Shown here piece after piece: positions 1-8,880 of a DNA stretch of 63,370 nt. The stretch is from Geobacillus zalihae NBRC 101842 (lineage in GTDB: Bacteria > Bacillota > Bacilli > Bacillales > Anoxybacillaceae), in contig NZ_BCPV01000019.1 in assembly GCF_001544135.1 (NCBI RefSeq), positions 1 to 63,370 on the forward strand, written 5' to 3'. Both the position numbers and the translations under genes were made by a program. The notes beneath the pieces were generated by a model that saw nothing but the letters and a program-made list of their open reading frames with translations, made no database searches and had not been told where the DNA came from. The number at the start of each line of letters is the position of its first letter. The stretch's first letter is position 1.

Positions 1-203
1 GCCGATCCATCAAGCGTTGTCGGCGCTCCGGGATGGTGGTTGGGTGTAAAAAAATGGAATACAATATCATCACCTCAAGATGAGGGATGAGAGTCCGAAA
101 GCGCTTACGATATCAATTCCTGAAAATGGTTCGCTAACTAGTGATTGACAACGCCCGTAGTGAACCGAAAAAATGTTCTCCACAAAGTCTTGACTGACTC
201 AAC
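1..203. mobile_element. Probable insertion-sequence end interrupting pit
   Basis: The pit reading frame loses all family resemblance at about position 200-205 and continues as unrelated sequence to the window edge, which is what an insertion produces. A plus-strand frame is open from base 1 and stops at 88-90 after 29 codons (it contains APGWWLGVKKW). It could be the C-terminus of a transposase lying to the left, but I do not recognise the family. The terminal repeats and target duplication cannot be checked because the other end lies outside the window. A deletion or rearrangement junction would look the same. Confidence 0.45.
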
Positions 204-467
204 CAGCGCTGCCAAAATGACGAGAGAACCGTTCTCAAGGGTGAATGGATCGACAATGTCTTTCGTAATCGTTTTGGCGACACCGGTGAAGGTGAGCGCG
301 CCGATAAAGTTCATCGTTGCAGCCAAAATAATGGCTTGGCGCGGCGTGAGCGCTCTCGTCGACACCGACGTCGCAATGGCGTTCGCGGTATCGTGAAACC
401 CGTTAATAAAGTCAAACGCCAACGCGAAAACCACAATGAATATCGTCAAGACTAAAATCATATCCAT
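138..467 (-). pseudogene. pit: Truncated low-affinity phosphate permease (Pit family)
   Basis: The first 90 or so residues are a clear PiT/PHO-4 family N-terminus, with an opening transmembrane segment and the signature GFHDTANAIAT around residues 23-33. Family members run to about 330 residues with many membrane segments. Here the frame turns into unrelated residues after LVILAAL and stops at 109 codons, so the product cannot form the transport path. The gene sits 17 bp downstream of the DUF47 gene, the usual pairing for metal-phosphate/H+ symport. The start ATG at 467 follows a rather poor ribosome site, suggesting coupling to the upstream gene. The rest of pit may lie on the far side of an insertion. 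I treat it as a broken gene. Confidence 0.75.
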
Positions 468-484
468 AAAAACAACGTCCCCTT

Positions 485-1105
485 TTACGCGTTGCGCATA
501 ATGATCGTCTCGAGCGTATTCGCGACATCTTCACAGCTGTCAGCAATCTCTTCCAACATTTCGTAAAGCTCTTTGTATTGGATGAGCTTAATCGGGTCTT
601 TTTGCGTCACAAACAAGTTTTTGATCGAAGCGCGCAAAATTTCGTCGCATTTCGTTTCGTAATCCTTGATTTTAATGGCGTGCTGGCGCATGTCAAGCAA
701 CTTTTTGTGCGACAGCAGTTCGAGCGCATGAACGATTTCGATCGTGCTTTGGTAAATATAGTCGAAGAACTTCACCATATGTTCGTCAATGTCCGTGAAT
801 GAGAACATTTCAAACCGGGCGGAGCATTGTTCAAGCCCGTCAAGCACATCATCCATTTTCATCGCCAGCTGATGGATGTCCTCCCGTTCAATCGGCGTAA
901 TGAACGTTTTGTTCAATTGGACGACAAGCTCATGGATGAACGAATCGCCTTTCCGTTCATACTCTTTCATGACGCGGGCGAATTCTTTCAAGTCGCTCAC
1001 GCCTCGGATTTTATACTCAACAAAGTATTGGGCTGCTTCCTTGACATTTTCCGAAATCTTAAACAACATGTCGAAGAAAACGTCCTTTTTTGGGGAAAAG
1101 ATCAT
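485..1105 (-). CDS. DUF47 (PhoU-like) Pit accessory protein, YkaA-like
   Basis: This roughly 206-residue, all-helical, charge-rich protein belongs to the DUF47/PhoU-like family, which is normally encoded beside Pit phosphate permeases and thought to regulate phosphate uptake. Acidic and histidine-containing helices (EREDIHQLAMKMDDVLD near residues 74-90, and the ELYEMLEEIADSCEDV region near the C-terminus) fit the metal-binding PhoU fold. ATG at 1105 is preferred because GGAGGG lies 8 nt upstream; a GTG at 1114 would overlap that site. It is first in an operon with the broken pit gene, so it is now probably an orphan regulator. A TTTACA repeat array lies just upstream at 1159-1220. Confidence 0.85.
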   Translation of the reverse strand: MIFSPKKDVFFDMLFKISENVKEAAQYFVEYKIRGVSDLKEFARVMKEYERKGDSFIHELVVQLNKTFITPIEREDIHQLAMKMDDVLDGLEQCSARFEMFSFTDIDEHMVKFFDYIYQSTIEIVHALELLSHKKLLDMRQHAIKIKDYETKCDEILRASIKNLFVTQKDPIKLIQYKELYEMLEEIADSCEDVANTLETIIMRNA

Positions 1106-1158
1106 TGAGGCCACCCTCCATCTCAGAAATCGAAAATCACCGATACTTATTGTAGTAA

Positions 1159-1220
1159 TTTACACAGCATTTACAATAAGACAATCAAAAATTTTACACA
1201 AAATTTACATTACCTTTACA
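1159..1220. promoter_or_regulatory. Array of five TTTACA boxes, PhoP-box-like
   Basis: TTTACA occurs at 1159, 1170, 1193, 1204 and 1215 on the plus strand. Four of the steps fit an 11-bp period with one box position skipped (the 1170-1193 step is 23 bp). The B. subtilis PhoP response regulator binds TT(A/T/C)ACA-like repeats spaced by about 5 bp, which this matches. The boxes point away from the DUF47-pit operon they precede, the orientation reported for PhoP-repressed promoters. Regulation by phosphate is inferred. Confidence 0.6.
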
Positions 1221-1261
1221 TTTTGTTCGCTTTTCCTGCCCATGTATTATGTAGCGTGCCA

Positions 1262-1298
1262 AACAAAAGCCGAAGCTATGCACATTTGCTTCGGCTTT
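1262..1298 (-). terminator. Rho-independent terminator of pepA
   Basis: An 11-bp perfect stem (1266-1276 with 1288-1298, AAAGCCGAAGC arms) is followed on the minus strand by TTTTGTTT. It lies about 80 nt past the pepA stop codon. Confidence 0.8.
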
Positions 1299-1375
1299 CC
1301 CATTCGACATCGCGCGGCCGCCGGCTCAGCCCGTCCTGCTTGAATTAGGCGATCGCAGCGCCGCTTGCGTCTTGC

Positions 1376-2869
1376 TTATTCAAACCGTTCAACAAACGCG
1401 GTGAGCGTCCGCACCATGACACCCGTCGCCCCAGCCGGGCCGAGGTCGCCATCTTTCTTTGCAGTCGCCGTGCCGGCAATGTCCAAATGCACCCACGGGG
1501 TGTCTTCGGCAAACTCGCCAATAAACGCCCCGCCCATAATGACGTGCCCTTCGCGCCCCGGAGAGTTGTTCAAATCGGCGATTTTGCTGCTTCGCACCCG
1601 CTCGCGGTCGTGTTCGGTGATCGGCAGCCGCCAAATGAACTCCCCGGTTTCCATCGATGCTTCAAGCAATTGCTCAAACAGCGCCTCGTTGTTCGTCATC
1701 GCCCCTGTTTTGTCCGTGCCAAGGGCGACGATCACTCCGCCTGTCAGCGTGGCGACATCGATGATATAGCTGGCGCCGTGCTGTTTCGCATAAGTCACCG
1801 CATCGGCCAAAATGAGCCGTCCTTCAGCGTCCGTGTTGCGGACTTCGATCGTTTTTCCGGACAGCGACGTAATGACATCGTCCGGCTTGAACGCCTCGCC
1901 GCTGATCATATTGTCGGTCGCCGGAATGACGGCGAGCACGTTTTGTTCCGGCCGCAGTTCGCCGATGGCTTCCATCGCCCCGAGCACCGCCGCCGCGCCG
2001 GCCATATCGGTTTTCATGTCGACCATGCCATCGCGCGGCTTCAAACAATAGCCGCCCGTATCGAACGTCACCCCTTTGCCGACGAGGGCGATCACGTCTT
2101 CCCACTCGTCTTTTCCTTGGTATTTTAAGACGATCAGTTTGGGCGGCTGTTTCGAGCCTTGATTGACGGCCAAAAGCGCTCCCATGCCGAGCCGCTCCAT
2201 GTCTTCTTTCTCCAAAACTTCATAGTCAAAATCGTATCGGTTCGCGAGCTTTACGGCATAATCCGCCAAATCGGACGCCGTCAGCAAATTCCCCGGCGTG
2301 TTGACGAGCGTGCGCGCCGAGTTCGTCGCCTTCCCGTATACCGAACCGACGAACAAGCTCGCCTCGATGTCCGCTGCGTCCGCCCCCGTATAAACGGTGA
2401 GCGATTTCATCTCATAGTCCCGCTCTCGCCTGTTTTGCTTGTATCCCGGGAACTCATACGTCGCCAAATAATACGCTTCGGCAAGCGCATGCGCGGCTTC
2501 GTTTTCGTCGACGTCCCCGGCCGTAAACGTGTCAAGCGCGACCGCCGCTTTCGTCCGCTTCGCCTGCTTCAACGCGCGAAACAGCTTGCCGAACACCTCG
2601 CGCAGCCGCGCAAACGTCAGCTCCTCTTTTTTGCCGAGACCGACGAAATACAACCGCTTCGCCCCCATCGGCAAAAATGGATGAACGGTGGCGATGCGCC
2701 CCCGTTTCGCGGAAATGTCGCCTTCCTTCCACAGTCCGGACAGCTGTCCGCCAAGGCGGGCGTCATACTCGCCGGCAAGGCCGGCAAACGGCTGCCCCCC
2801 TTCAAACAAGCCGATGACCAACGCTTCCTCGTTCGTTTCGACAGACGGCAATGGCTTTACCGTAAACAT
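1376..2869 (-). CDS. pepA: Leucyl aminopeptidase (M17 family)
   Basis: This 497-residue cytosolic aminopeptidase removes N-terminal residues, preferring leucine, using two metal ions. The C-terminal catalytic domain carries the M17 signature NTDAEGRL at residues 345-352 and the metal/catalytic segment [10 protein letters not shown] at about 264-273. The variable N-terminal half is also present, and the length equals B. subtilis YuiE (about 500). The start chosen is ATG at 2869, preceded by AGAAAGGATGAG; further upstream in-frame starts lack a ribosome site. The gene is monocistronic, with its own terminator at 1262-1298, and is transcribed divergently from the BtuF-like gene. Confidence 0.93.
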   Translation of the reverse strand: MFTVKPLPSVETNEEALVIGLFEGGQPFAGLAGEYDARLGGQLSGLWKEGDISAKRGRIATVHPFLPMGAKRLYFVGLGKKEELTFARLREVFGKLFRALKQAKRTKAAVALDTFTAGDVDENEAAHALAEAYYLATYEFPGYKQNRRERDYEMKSLTVYTGADAADIEASLFVGSVYGKATNSARTLVNTPGNLLTASDLADYAVKLANRYDFDYEVLEKEDMERLGMGALLAVNQGSKQPPKLIVLKYQGKDEWEDVIALVGKGVTFDTGGYCLKPRDGMVDMKTDMAGAAAVLGAMEAIGELRPEQNVLAVIPATDNMISGEAFKPDDVITSLSGKTIEVRNTDAEGRLILADAVTYAKQHGASYIIDVATLTGGVIVALGTDKTGAMTNNEALFEQLLEASMETGEFIWRLPITEHDRERVRSSKIADLNNSPGREGHVIMGGAFIGEFAEDTPWVHLDIAGTATAKKDGDLGPAGATGVMVRTLTAFVERFE

Positions 2870-3040
2870 CGTCTCATCCTTTCTATGATTATGCCTTCCC
2901 GTCTTCATTATAGCGAAACAAGCCAATTATTTCGATCATCTAATGGATGAATTCGCCATATTTAAAAACAAGGGGGGCGAAAGAGGGAAAAAGGCGGGAT
3001 GGGGCGAATGGATAACCATACTCCGATGCAGAAAGGACCG

Positions 3041-3859
3041 ATGCCGTTGAAAATCGTTTCCTTATGTCCAAGCAACACCGAACTGATCGCCTATCTCGGC
3101 CGCCTTGACGATGTCGCCGCCGTCGACGATTCGTCCGACTGGCCGCCCGAGGTGAAGCAGCTGCCAAACGTCGGGCCGGATTTGCACATTGATATGGACC
3201 GCGTCGAGGCGCTCAAGCCTGACCTGGTCGTCGCCTCTTTAAGCGTGCCCGGCATGGAGCGCAACGTCGAGGAACTCAAACGGCGCGGGCTCCCGCATCT
3301 CGTGCTGGCGCCGAATTCGCTTGAGGACATCGCCAACGATCTCCTTCAGCTCGGCGAGGCGCTTGGCGAAACGAAAAAAGCGGCCGACCTCGTCCGCCGC
3401 TACCGCGCATTTCTCAGCGAATACCGCGAGCGGGCCGCAACGGTGGCGGAGCCGGCTCGCCTCTATTGGGAATGGTGGCCGCGGCCGATTTTCACGCCGG
3501 GCGGGGCAAACTGGCTGAGCGAACTAAGCGAACTCGCCGGCGGGCGCAACATTTTCTCCGACATCCCGCAAGCGAGCGTTCAAACGGAATGGGAAGACGT
3601 TCTCGCCCGCAATCCGTCGCACATCTTGCTCGTTTGGGTCGGCGTGCAGACAAAAAAAATGAGCCCGAAAGCCGTCACGGCGCGCCCGAATGCCCAACAG
3701 GCCGAGGCGGTCCGCACCGGGAACATCCACATTTTAGAAGAATCGCTCTATTGCCGGCCGTCTCCGCGCCTCTTGGTCGGATTAAAAAAATTGGCGCCGC
3801 TTTTGCATCCGGCGCTGTTTCCTCCCGCTGACGACAGCGATCCGCTTCTTGGCCGCTGA
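3041..3859 (+). CDS. Cobalamin/metal-receptor-like protein (BtuF/FecB fold), no signal peptide
   Basis: About 272 residues with the helical-backbone metal-receptor fold of BtuF-type substrate-binding proteins: an N-terminal lobe (IVSLCPSNTELIAYLG), a GPDLHIDMDRVEALKPDLVV segment, a linker helix and a C-terminal lobe. I see neither a signal peptide nor a lipobox, so it should stay in the cytosol, unlike true ABC-transporter receptors. No transporter gene is adjacent. ATG at 3041 is favoured by GAAAGGA a few bases upstream; ATGs at 2999 and 3010 are in frame and possible, but add no secretion signal. Related cytosolic proteins are often annotated as cobalamin-binding; the ligand here is unknown. 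Confidence 0.75.
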   Translation: MPLKIVSLCPSNTELIAYLGRLDDVAAVDDSSDWPPEVKQLPNVGPDLHIDMDRVEALKPDLVVASLSVPGMERNVEELKRRGLPHLVLAPNSLEDIANDLLQLGEALGETKKAADLVRRYRAFLSEYRERAATVAEPARLYWEWWPRPIFTPGGANWLSELSELAGGRNIFSDIPQASVQTEWEDVLARNPSHILLVWVGVQTKKMSPKAVTARPNAQQAEAVRTGNIHILEESLYCRPSPRLLVGLKKLAPLLHPALFPPADDSDPLLGR

Positions 3860-3876
3860 CGGGCGGGAGCCCTTTT

Positions 3877-4515
3877 TCAGCTTTTCGATTCCAAATATTG
3901 CTGCCGGAACACTTGCATCGTTTCATCCTCGTTCAACCGCGTCAATTCTTCCTCCGACAGCGTGCCGTCCCCTTTTTGGATAATGTAAACTTGCACTTTC
4001 CTTTTTCCCCAATATTTATAGACATCTTCCACGGTTTCGTAATATAAATCAAGACGATGGCCTTTGATCGCCCCGCCTTTGTCGGCGACGACGCCGAATC
4101 CGTATCCAGGGATGAACAAAATCGTGCCGATCGGAAAGATCGATAAATCGGCAGCAATCGTCGAATACAGGTCGCGCTTGACGCGGACGCCGGAGTAGGT
4201 GATGCCATACTCAGGGTGATCGGGCGTTTTCCCGGTCGATTCAATGCCGGCTGTATAGCCGGTGGCGATCACTTCAACAGATGGATATTTTGACCAGTCA
4301 AAATGATCCTCAAGCCGCAAAACGGAGCGGCCCCCGTTTTTCGCGAGCTCTTTCATTCCCCAAATGGGCTGATGATCCATCGATAAAGCGCTCGGAAAGG
4401 GATGGAGAACCGTCTTCGCGTCAACCCCGGAAACGGACTCGAATGTCGCCAAGAGCGCCGCCAAAAACAGCAGCGTCATCGCGGTTCGGCGCACGAACTG
4501 CCTAAATCCATTCAA
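3877..4515 (-). CDS. yuiC: 3D-domain protein YuiC
   Basis: A 212-residue protein with an N-terminal hydrophobic segment (about residues 12-30, [13 protein letters not shown]) acting as signal or anchor, followed by a C-terminal 3D domain named for its three aspartates. The 3D core [31 protein letters not shown] and [16 protein letters not shown] is complete. The fold is related to the catalytic domain of lytic transglycosylases (MltA) and resuscitation-promoting Sps/YuiC proteins, so it probably cleaves peptidoglycan outside the membrane. TTG at 4515 lies 9 nt from GAGGAG; TTG at 4524 is the alternative. It is convergent with the BtuF-like gene and followed by only a short gap. Confidence 0.87.
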   Translation of the reverse strand: MNGFRQFVRRTAMTLLFLAALLATFESVSGVDAKTVLHPFPSALSMDHQPIWGMKELAKNGGRSVLRLEDHFDWSKYPSVEVIATGYTAGIESTGKTPDHPEYGITYSGVRVKRDLYSTIAADLSIFPIGTILFIPGYGFGVVADKGGAIKGHRLDLYYETVEDVYKYWGKRKVQVYIIQKGDGTLSEEELTRLNEDETMQVFRQQYLESKS

Positions 4516-4839
4516 TGCTCTCAACTCCTCTCACACCTCTATTTATCTCCATCCAAAATCGAAATATTCATTGCGAAGACGGCAAAAAACGAACAAGCCG
4601 CCAGCTTCACCACGTCGATGAACGGCTTTGGCGCAAGCATCCTCGGCAACGGCTATTGCCCGACACATCCGCTCCGCACAAACGCCATCATCAGCCTGTC
4701 CGCCAAAAAGAGTCCTCACCGCAACATATACTGGACAAGCGATATCGTTTCCGGAGCAAGGATGCCGAAGTCATTGCTCAATTTTCCCTGCAAAAGGGCA
4801 TGTTCTGAAAAAATCAAGCGCCGCTTCCGACGAAAAGCC
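4516..4839. other. Non-coding gap between yuiC and yuiB
   Basis: About 320 bp without a credible gene: frames on both strands lack ribosome sites and known motifs. A pyrimidine-rich stretch (4515-4560) lies in the yuiC leader. I see no repeat or strong hairpin apart from the yuiB terminator at its right end. Confidence 0.6.
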
Positions 4840-4876
4840 AAAAAAAAAAAACGCCTCTGCAGGGCAGAGACGCTTT
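4840..4876 (-). terminator. Terminator of yuiA-yuiB
   Basis: On the minus strand an imperfect GC-rich stem (GCAGAG/CTCTGC core, 3-nt loop) overlaps the yuiB stop codon and runs into a T tract of more than 10 bases (plus-strand A run 4840-4851). Confidence 0.8.
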
Positions 4877-5198
4877 AAAACATTTGATACCCTTTCGCCC
4901 GCAGCGTGCGGATCGCCCATCCGGCGCAAAGAGCGCCGGCAAAGCCGCTTGACAAAATCAACAGATCCGCCGCCGCCAGCGAAGCGATCTTCCGGCCGAG
5001 CGCGGCGAACGCCTCGGACGGCGCGGTGAAATAGCGCGTCAACGGCACATCATCAATAATGAAAACCGCAATCAACGGAAAGCAGACCGCCAAAATCCAC
5101 GTCATGCGCAAAATCATGTTCAACAAAAAACCAATGCCAAAAAACAAAACGAAAAACAATACCATCGAAATCAATACGACTGGCAAACTCATTTGCAT
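4875..5198 (-). CDS. yuiB: Membrane protein YuiB
   Basis: A 107-residue integral membrane protein, closely resembling B. subtilis YuiB in length and in its N-terminal segment (MQMSLPVVLISMVLFFVLF). I count about three hydrophobic helices: residues 4-24, 30-48 and 82-97. ATG at 5198 is preferred because GGAGGTG lies 8 nt upstream. It follows the tiny yuiA gene in the same direction, and a terminator overlaps its stop codon, so yuiA-yuiB forms a short operon. The function is unknown. Confidence 0.85.
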   Translation of the reverse strand: MQMSLPVVLISMVLFFVLFFGIGFLLNMILRMTWILAVCFPLIAVFIIDDVPLTRYFTAPSEAFAALGRKIASLAAADLLILSSGFAGALCAGWAIRTLRAKGYQMF

Positions 5199-5324
5199 CC
5201 GCCCTTCACCTCCCGTACACCCGTTTTCAGTGTACTGGATCGGGCGGATGACCGTCAATGTTCGTTCTCTTCTTTATGATCGCCTGATTGTTTCCAAACG
5301 ATGTTTCATATCCTCAGACGAACG

Positions 5325-5462
5325 TCAATGGTCGTCATCCTCTTCGCCATCGCTTCCGGTTCCTTGGCAACTGTAGCACGTTTCCGATCCGCCCAAAAGC
5401 AGCTGAACGTATCCATGCCCCTCGCAGTACGGGCAGTCGTTTATGGTCCATGTTTTTGTCAT
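5325..5462 (-). CDS. yuiA: Small double-CxxC zinc-finger protein YuiA
   Basis: A 45-residue protein with two DnaJ-type cysteine motifs, CPYCEGHGY at residues 10-18 and CYSCQGTGS at 29-37, ending in a highly acidic tail (GEEDDDH). The CxxCxGxG pattern is that of DnaJ zinc-finger repeats, so it should bind one zinc ion and may assist protein folding or act as an adaptor. ATG at 5462 follows GGAGGGG with a 7-nt gap. Position immediately before yuiB matches B. subtilis. No biochemical role is known to me. Confidence 0.85.
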   Translation of the reverse strand: MTKTWTINDCPYCEGHGYVQLLLGGSETCYSCQGTGSDGEEDDDH

Positions 5463-5585
5463 CGATGTTCCCCTCCGTTTCTTTTTTGTTAATATATCAA
5501 AATTTTCTGTAAAAACAAACGGCGATTCTCCCCCATTTTCGTCCGTGTAAGCGGATACATCTTTCGATCGCTTTTATTTTCTTGA

Positions 5586-6089
5586 CTATTCTTTCAATTT
5601 CGATGATTCGAAGTAAAGGCGGTATTTCGTGTAGCCGAACGGATCGCCGGGATTGAGTCCATCATGCAGCGAAAGGGAATCAAGCGGCTCGAGCGCCAAC
5701 AAATAGCGAAGCAAGCCTGATGTGTTCGGATCATTCTGAAGCGCCGTTTTGCTGAAAAACGCGGCGGCATACAGCTCATCCGTCTGCACGACGATGTCGC
5801 GCGAGAGCGGGCGCAACAGAAAAATCGCCATATTGTCGCTGATCTCCCCAGCGATGACGCCGGTGCGCAAGCCAAGAAGCGCGACCGGTTCGGCGTCGAT
5901 CCCCGTTTCTTCCTTCACTTCCCGAACCGCCGCCTCATCAAGCATTTCCCCCGGCTTTACGAACCCGGCCGGCAGCGACCATTTGCCTTTTAGCCCGCTG
6001 TATTTTTTCTTGACAACGAGCCATTCCCCGCTCTCGTTTATGACCAGTCCGGCCGCCGCAATCCAAACGTTTCCTCGTTTGTTGTCCAT
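5586..6089 (-). CDS. NUDIX hydrolase
   Basis: A 167-residue protein with a complete Nudix box, G-x5-E-x7-REVKEETGI (about residues 43-65), the Mg2+-binding pyrophosphohydrolase loop. Such enzymes cleave X-linked nucleoside diphosphates (mutagenic dNTPs, ADP-ribose, NADH); the substrate cannot be read from the sequence. ATG at 6089 has AAAGGA 8 nt upstream; an ATG nine bases earlier is also usable. It lies just beyond the ndh terminator, in the same direction, in a stretch of redox and nucleotide-cofactor genes. Confidence 0.85.
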   Translation of the reverse strand: MDNKRGNVWIAAAGLVINESGEWLVVKKKYSGLKGKWSLPAGFVKPGEMLDEAAVREVKEETGIDAEPVALLGLRTGVIAGEISDNMAIFLLRPLSRDIVVQTDELYAAAFFSKTALQNDPNTSGLLRYLLALEPLDSLSLHDGLNPGDPFGYTKYRLYFESSKLKE

Positions 6090-6171
6090 CGTCCTCATCC
6101 TTTTCTCCCGATCGTTATGCACTGTTTGTATTTCGACAATCGAGCGGCGGATCCCTGTTTCGTTGCCATGC

Positions 6172-6201
6172 AAAAAGCTCCCGCCATCACGGGAGCTTTT
6201 T
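6172..6201 (-). terminator. Terminator of ndh
   Basis: A perfect 12-bp stem (AAAAAGCTCCCG and its complement) with a 6-nt loop and runs of T on either strand. It lies directly after the ndh stop codon. Confidence 0.9.
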
Positions 6202-6208
6202 GGATCGA

Positions 6209-7423
6209 TTAGAAAAATTTAAATTTGCCTTTTTTCATCACAAGCGACGAACCGCCGATCAAATACAGGGCGCGGTTGTCAATCACTTTTTTCATGAAGC
6301 TCGCTTTGGCGCCCCACAGCTTTTTGCCGAACACGACGCCGATGGCATCATCATGGCCAAGCGAGCAAACCGTCCCTTTAATATCCGGCTTAAACGGCTC
6401 CAGCTCCCCTTGTCCACGGATGAGCACCGCCAAGTTTTTCGCGCACAGCTGGCCTTCTTGCATGGCGATTTGCGCCGTCGGCGGATACGGGCGGTTCGTT
6501 TCTTCATCAATCACGAGCGAACAGTCGCCGACGACGAAAATGTCTTCATGCCCCGGGACACGCAAGTACGGGTCCACTTTAATGCGCGCCCGCGCCGCTT
6601 CAAATCCAGATTCCTCGATGACGCGGCTGCCGCGCACGCCGGCCGCCCAAATGACTGTGCCGGCTTTAATTTCCTCGACATCATCACCTTTGGCGACAAT
6701 GATGCCATCCGGCGTGCATTCCTTAATCGCCGTGCCGATTCGAAACTCGACTCCTTTGCGCTCAAGCTGGCTGACCGCGTACTCGACGAGCTCCGGATCG
6801 AAGCCCGGCAGCGCCGTGGGCGCCGCCTCCACGCAAATGATGCGCACTTTGTGCGGGTCGATGTCATACTCGCGGCACAGCTCCGGCATCCGGTTGGCGA
6901 GCTCGCCTAAAAATTCAATGCCGGTAAATCCCGCCCCGCCGACGACGATCGTCAATCGCTCCTCTTTCTTTTCCTCTTCCGCGTTGTACGTCGCAAACTG
7001 GTATTCGATATGTTCGCGGATTTGCCGCGCGGCGTCGACATTGGCGATCGAAAATGCGTATTCCTTCAACCCTTTGATGCCGAACGTTTCTGATTCAAAC
7101 CCAAGGGCAATGACGAGATAATCGTACGTCAGCTCGCCGTTTTCAAGCAGCACTTTCTTTTCATTTGGAATGATTTTCGTCACCGTATCTTGGATGAATT
7201 TCACTTTGTTCCGGTCGATGACATCGCGGATCGGATAGCGGACACGGTCATGATGCAGCGTCCCGGCCGACGCCTCATGAAGCCATGTCGTCTCATAATG
7301 GTAATCGTGCTTGTTGACGAGCGTAATGTTCGCTTCGTTCACGCCGATGAGCTTTTGCAGGCGAACGGTCGTCATCAACCCGCCATAGCCAGCGCCTAAA
7401 ATGACAACGTTTGGTTTTCTCAC
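6209..7423 (-). CDS. ndh: Type II NADH dehydrogenase (YumB-like)
   Basis: A 404-residue flavoprotein that oxidises NADH and reduces menaquinone without pumping protons. The N-terminal FAD site [12 protein letters not shown] (residues 6-17), a second Rossmann motif [12 protein letters not shown] near 160-171 for NADH, and the FAD ribose segment [11 protein letters not shown] near 295 are all present. GTG at 7423 gives the N-terminus [10 protein letters not shown] typical of the family. It is divergent from yumC. A Rex-like palindrome at 7507-7524 upstream suggests repression when the NAD+/NADH ratio is high, as known for ndh in B. subtilis. Confidence 0.92.
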   Translation of the reverse strand: MRKPNVVILGAGYGGLMTTVRLQKLIGVNEANITLVNKHDYHYETTWLHEASAGTLHHDRVRYPIRDVIDRNKVKFIQDTVTKIIPNEKKVLLENGELTYDYLVIALGFESETFGIKGLKEYAFSIANVDAARQIREHIEYQFATYNAEEEKKEERLTIVVGGAGFTGIEFLGELANRMPELCREYDIDPHKVRIICVEAAPTALPGFDPELVEYAVSQLERKGVEFRIGTAIKECTPDGIIVAKGDDVEEIKAGTVIWAAGVRGSRVIEESGFEAARARIKVDPYLRVPGHEDIFVVGDCSLVIDEETNRPYPPTAQIAMQEGQLCAKNLAVLIRGQGELEPFKPDIKGTVCSLGHDDAIGVVFGKKLWGAKASFMKKVIDNRALYLIGGSSLVMKKGKFKFF

Positions 7424-7506
7424 CTGAATCACTTCCACCCTTTTTAATTTTTTTCCACACGTTTCTTATAGCTTTTGCTGCGGCCCCCGTTTTTATTGAG
7501 CAAAAT

Positions 7507-7524
7507 TTGTGAAATACTTCACGT
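7507..7524. promoter_or_regulatory. Rex-like operator upstream of ndh
   Basis: TTGTGAAATACTTCACGT matches the Rex consensus TTGTGAA-N4-TTCACAA in all but the last two positions. It sits 84 bp upstream of the ndh start, in the ndh/yumC divergent region. Rex senses NADH/NAD+ and represses ndh in B. subtilis. Confidence 0.75.
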
Positions 7525-7651
7525 TCCTTGCCAAAAAAATGTCGGGAGACTGTCACAAAACGTTAACAATTTCTCCACTCATCATATTAGTCGTTTTTCT
7601 TTCCCATTTCAAGACTTTTTTCGCCGTTTTGTCCTAAAAAATTTCTTTCGT

Positions 7652-7678
7652 TTGGACAGCGTCGATTTATGGTAAGAT
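7652..7678 (+). promoter_or_regulatory. Probable sigma-A promoter of yumC
   Basis: TTGGAC (7652-7657) and TAAGAT (7673-7678) with an extended TGG before the -10. The 15-bp spacer is short, which the TGn element could compensate. It lies about 40 bp before the yumC start. Confidence 0.5.
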
Positions 7679-7719
7679 AGAGTTGTGCAGCCATCCATTT
7701 CATGCAGGGAGGGATGTTG

Positions 7720-8712
7720 ATGAAAGAAGATCGCACGATGTATGACGTCACGATCATCGGCGGCGGGCCGACTGGGATGTTTGCCGCGTTTTACGGCGGC
7801 TTGCGGCAAATGAAAGTCAAAATTATCGAAAGCCTTCCGCAGCTTGGAGGGCAGCTGGCCGCGTTATATCCGGAAAAATACATATATGATGTCGCCGGAT
7901 TTCCGAAAGTGCGCGCCCAAGAGCTTGTCAACCAGCTGAAAGAGCAGATGAACCTATTTTCGCCGACCGTCTGCCTAAACGAGTCGGTCGACACGCTCGA
8001 AAAGCAGGAGGACGGAACGTTTAAACTCGTCACCAATCAACAAATCCATTATTCGAAAACGGTCATCATCACCGCCGGAAACGGCGCCTTTCAGCCGCGT
8101 CGGCTCGAAATCGAAAGCGCTTCCCGCTATGAAGGAAAAAACTTGCATTACTTCATCAACGACTTGGGGCAGTTTTCCGGAAAGCGCGTGCTCGTCTGCG
8201 GCGGCGGCGACTCGGCTGTTGACTGGTCGCTCATGCTCGAACCGATCGCCCAAAGCGTCACGATTGTGCACCGCCGCGACAAGTTCCGCGCCCATGAACA
8301 TAGCGTCGAGCAGCTCAAGAAGTCCAGCGTGCAAGTGAAAACGCCGTTTGTGCCCGTTGAACTCGTCGGCGATGAACACGCCATCCGCCAAGTCATCCTC
8401 GAGCATGTGAAAGAAGGAACGAAAGAAACGGTCGATGTCGACGCCGTCATTGTCAACTACGGCTTTATTTCTTCGCTTGGCCCGATCAAAAACTGGGGGC
8501 TTGACATCGAAAAAAATGCGATCAAAGTCAACTCGCGGATGGAAACGAACATCCCCGGCGTGTATGCGGCGGGCGACATTTGCACGTACGACGGAAAAAT
8601 CAAGCTGATCGCCTGCGGCTTCGGCGAAGCGCCGATCGCCATCAGCAGCGCCAAAACGTACATCGACCCGACGGCGCGGATGCAGCCGGCACACTCGACA
8701 TCGCTGTTTTAA
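7720..8712 (+). CDS. yumC: Ferredoxin/flavodoxin-NADP+ reductase type 2 (YumC)
   Basis: A 330-residue thioredoxin-reductase-like flavoprotein that passes electrons between NADPH and ferredoxin or flavodoxin. It has the FAD motif [16 protein letters not shown] (about residues 12-27), the NADPH motif [12 protein letters not shown] near 160 and the C-terminal FAD segment [11 protein letters not shown] near 280. It lacks the redox-active CxxC of thioredoxin reductase, which is diagnostic of the YumC class. ATG at 7720 is 6 nt from GGGAGGG; the ATG at 7714 is too close to it. Length matches B. subtilis YumC (332). Confidence 0.93.
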   Translation: MKEDRTMYDVTIIGGGPTGMFAAFYGGLRQMKVKIIESLPQLGGQLAALYPEKYIYDVAGFPKVRAQELVNQLKEQMNLFSPTVCLNESVDTLEKQEDGTFKLVTNQQIHYSKTVIITAGNGAFQPRRLEIESASRYEGKNLHYFINDLGQFSGKRVLVCGGGDSAVDWSLMLEPIAQSVTIVHRRDKFRAHEHSVEQLKKSSVQVKTPFVPVELVGDEHAIRQVILEHVKEGTKETVDVDAVIVNYGFISSLGPIKNWGLDIEKNAIKVNSRMETNIPGVYAAGDICTYDGKIKLIACGFGEAPIAISSAKTYIDPTARMQPAHSTSLF

Positions 8713-8838
8713 TGGCGCTCCGTCGGGAAAACAAGCGGAAGCGAAGGGGCGCTCGGCATTTCGCCTTAGCTTCTGCATCCCGACTGATTGGAGCCATTCG
8801 TATAGCCCGCCCCGTCCACACCCGTTTTTCAAGCAAAA

Positions 8839-8863
8839 GGCGCCCCTCTTTGTTGGGGGCGCC
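8839..8863 (-). terminator. Terminator of the LapA-like gene
   Basis: An 8-bp GC stem, GGCGCCCC/GGGGCGCC (8839-8846 with 8856-8863), is followed on the minus strand by TTTTGCTTG. It lies 18 bp beyond the stop codon at 8881 and between two convergent genes. Confidence 0.75.
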
Positions 8864-8880
8864 ATGCTCGTGCCTCATCC

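Noticed and set aside
876-1343. 155-codon plus-strand frame running through the TTTACA array
   Set aside because: It is antisense to the DUF47 gene, spans a promoter region and a terminator, and has no recognisable domain.
4402-5029. Long plus-strand frames opposite yuiC and yuiB
   Set aside because: They lack ribosome sites, are rich in Arg/Pro/Ser as expected of antisense frames in GC-rich DNA, and resemble no family.
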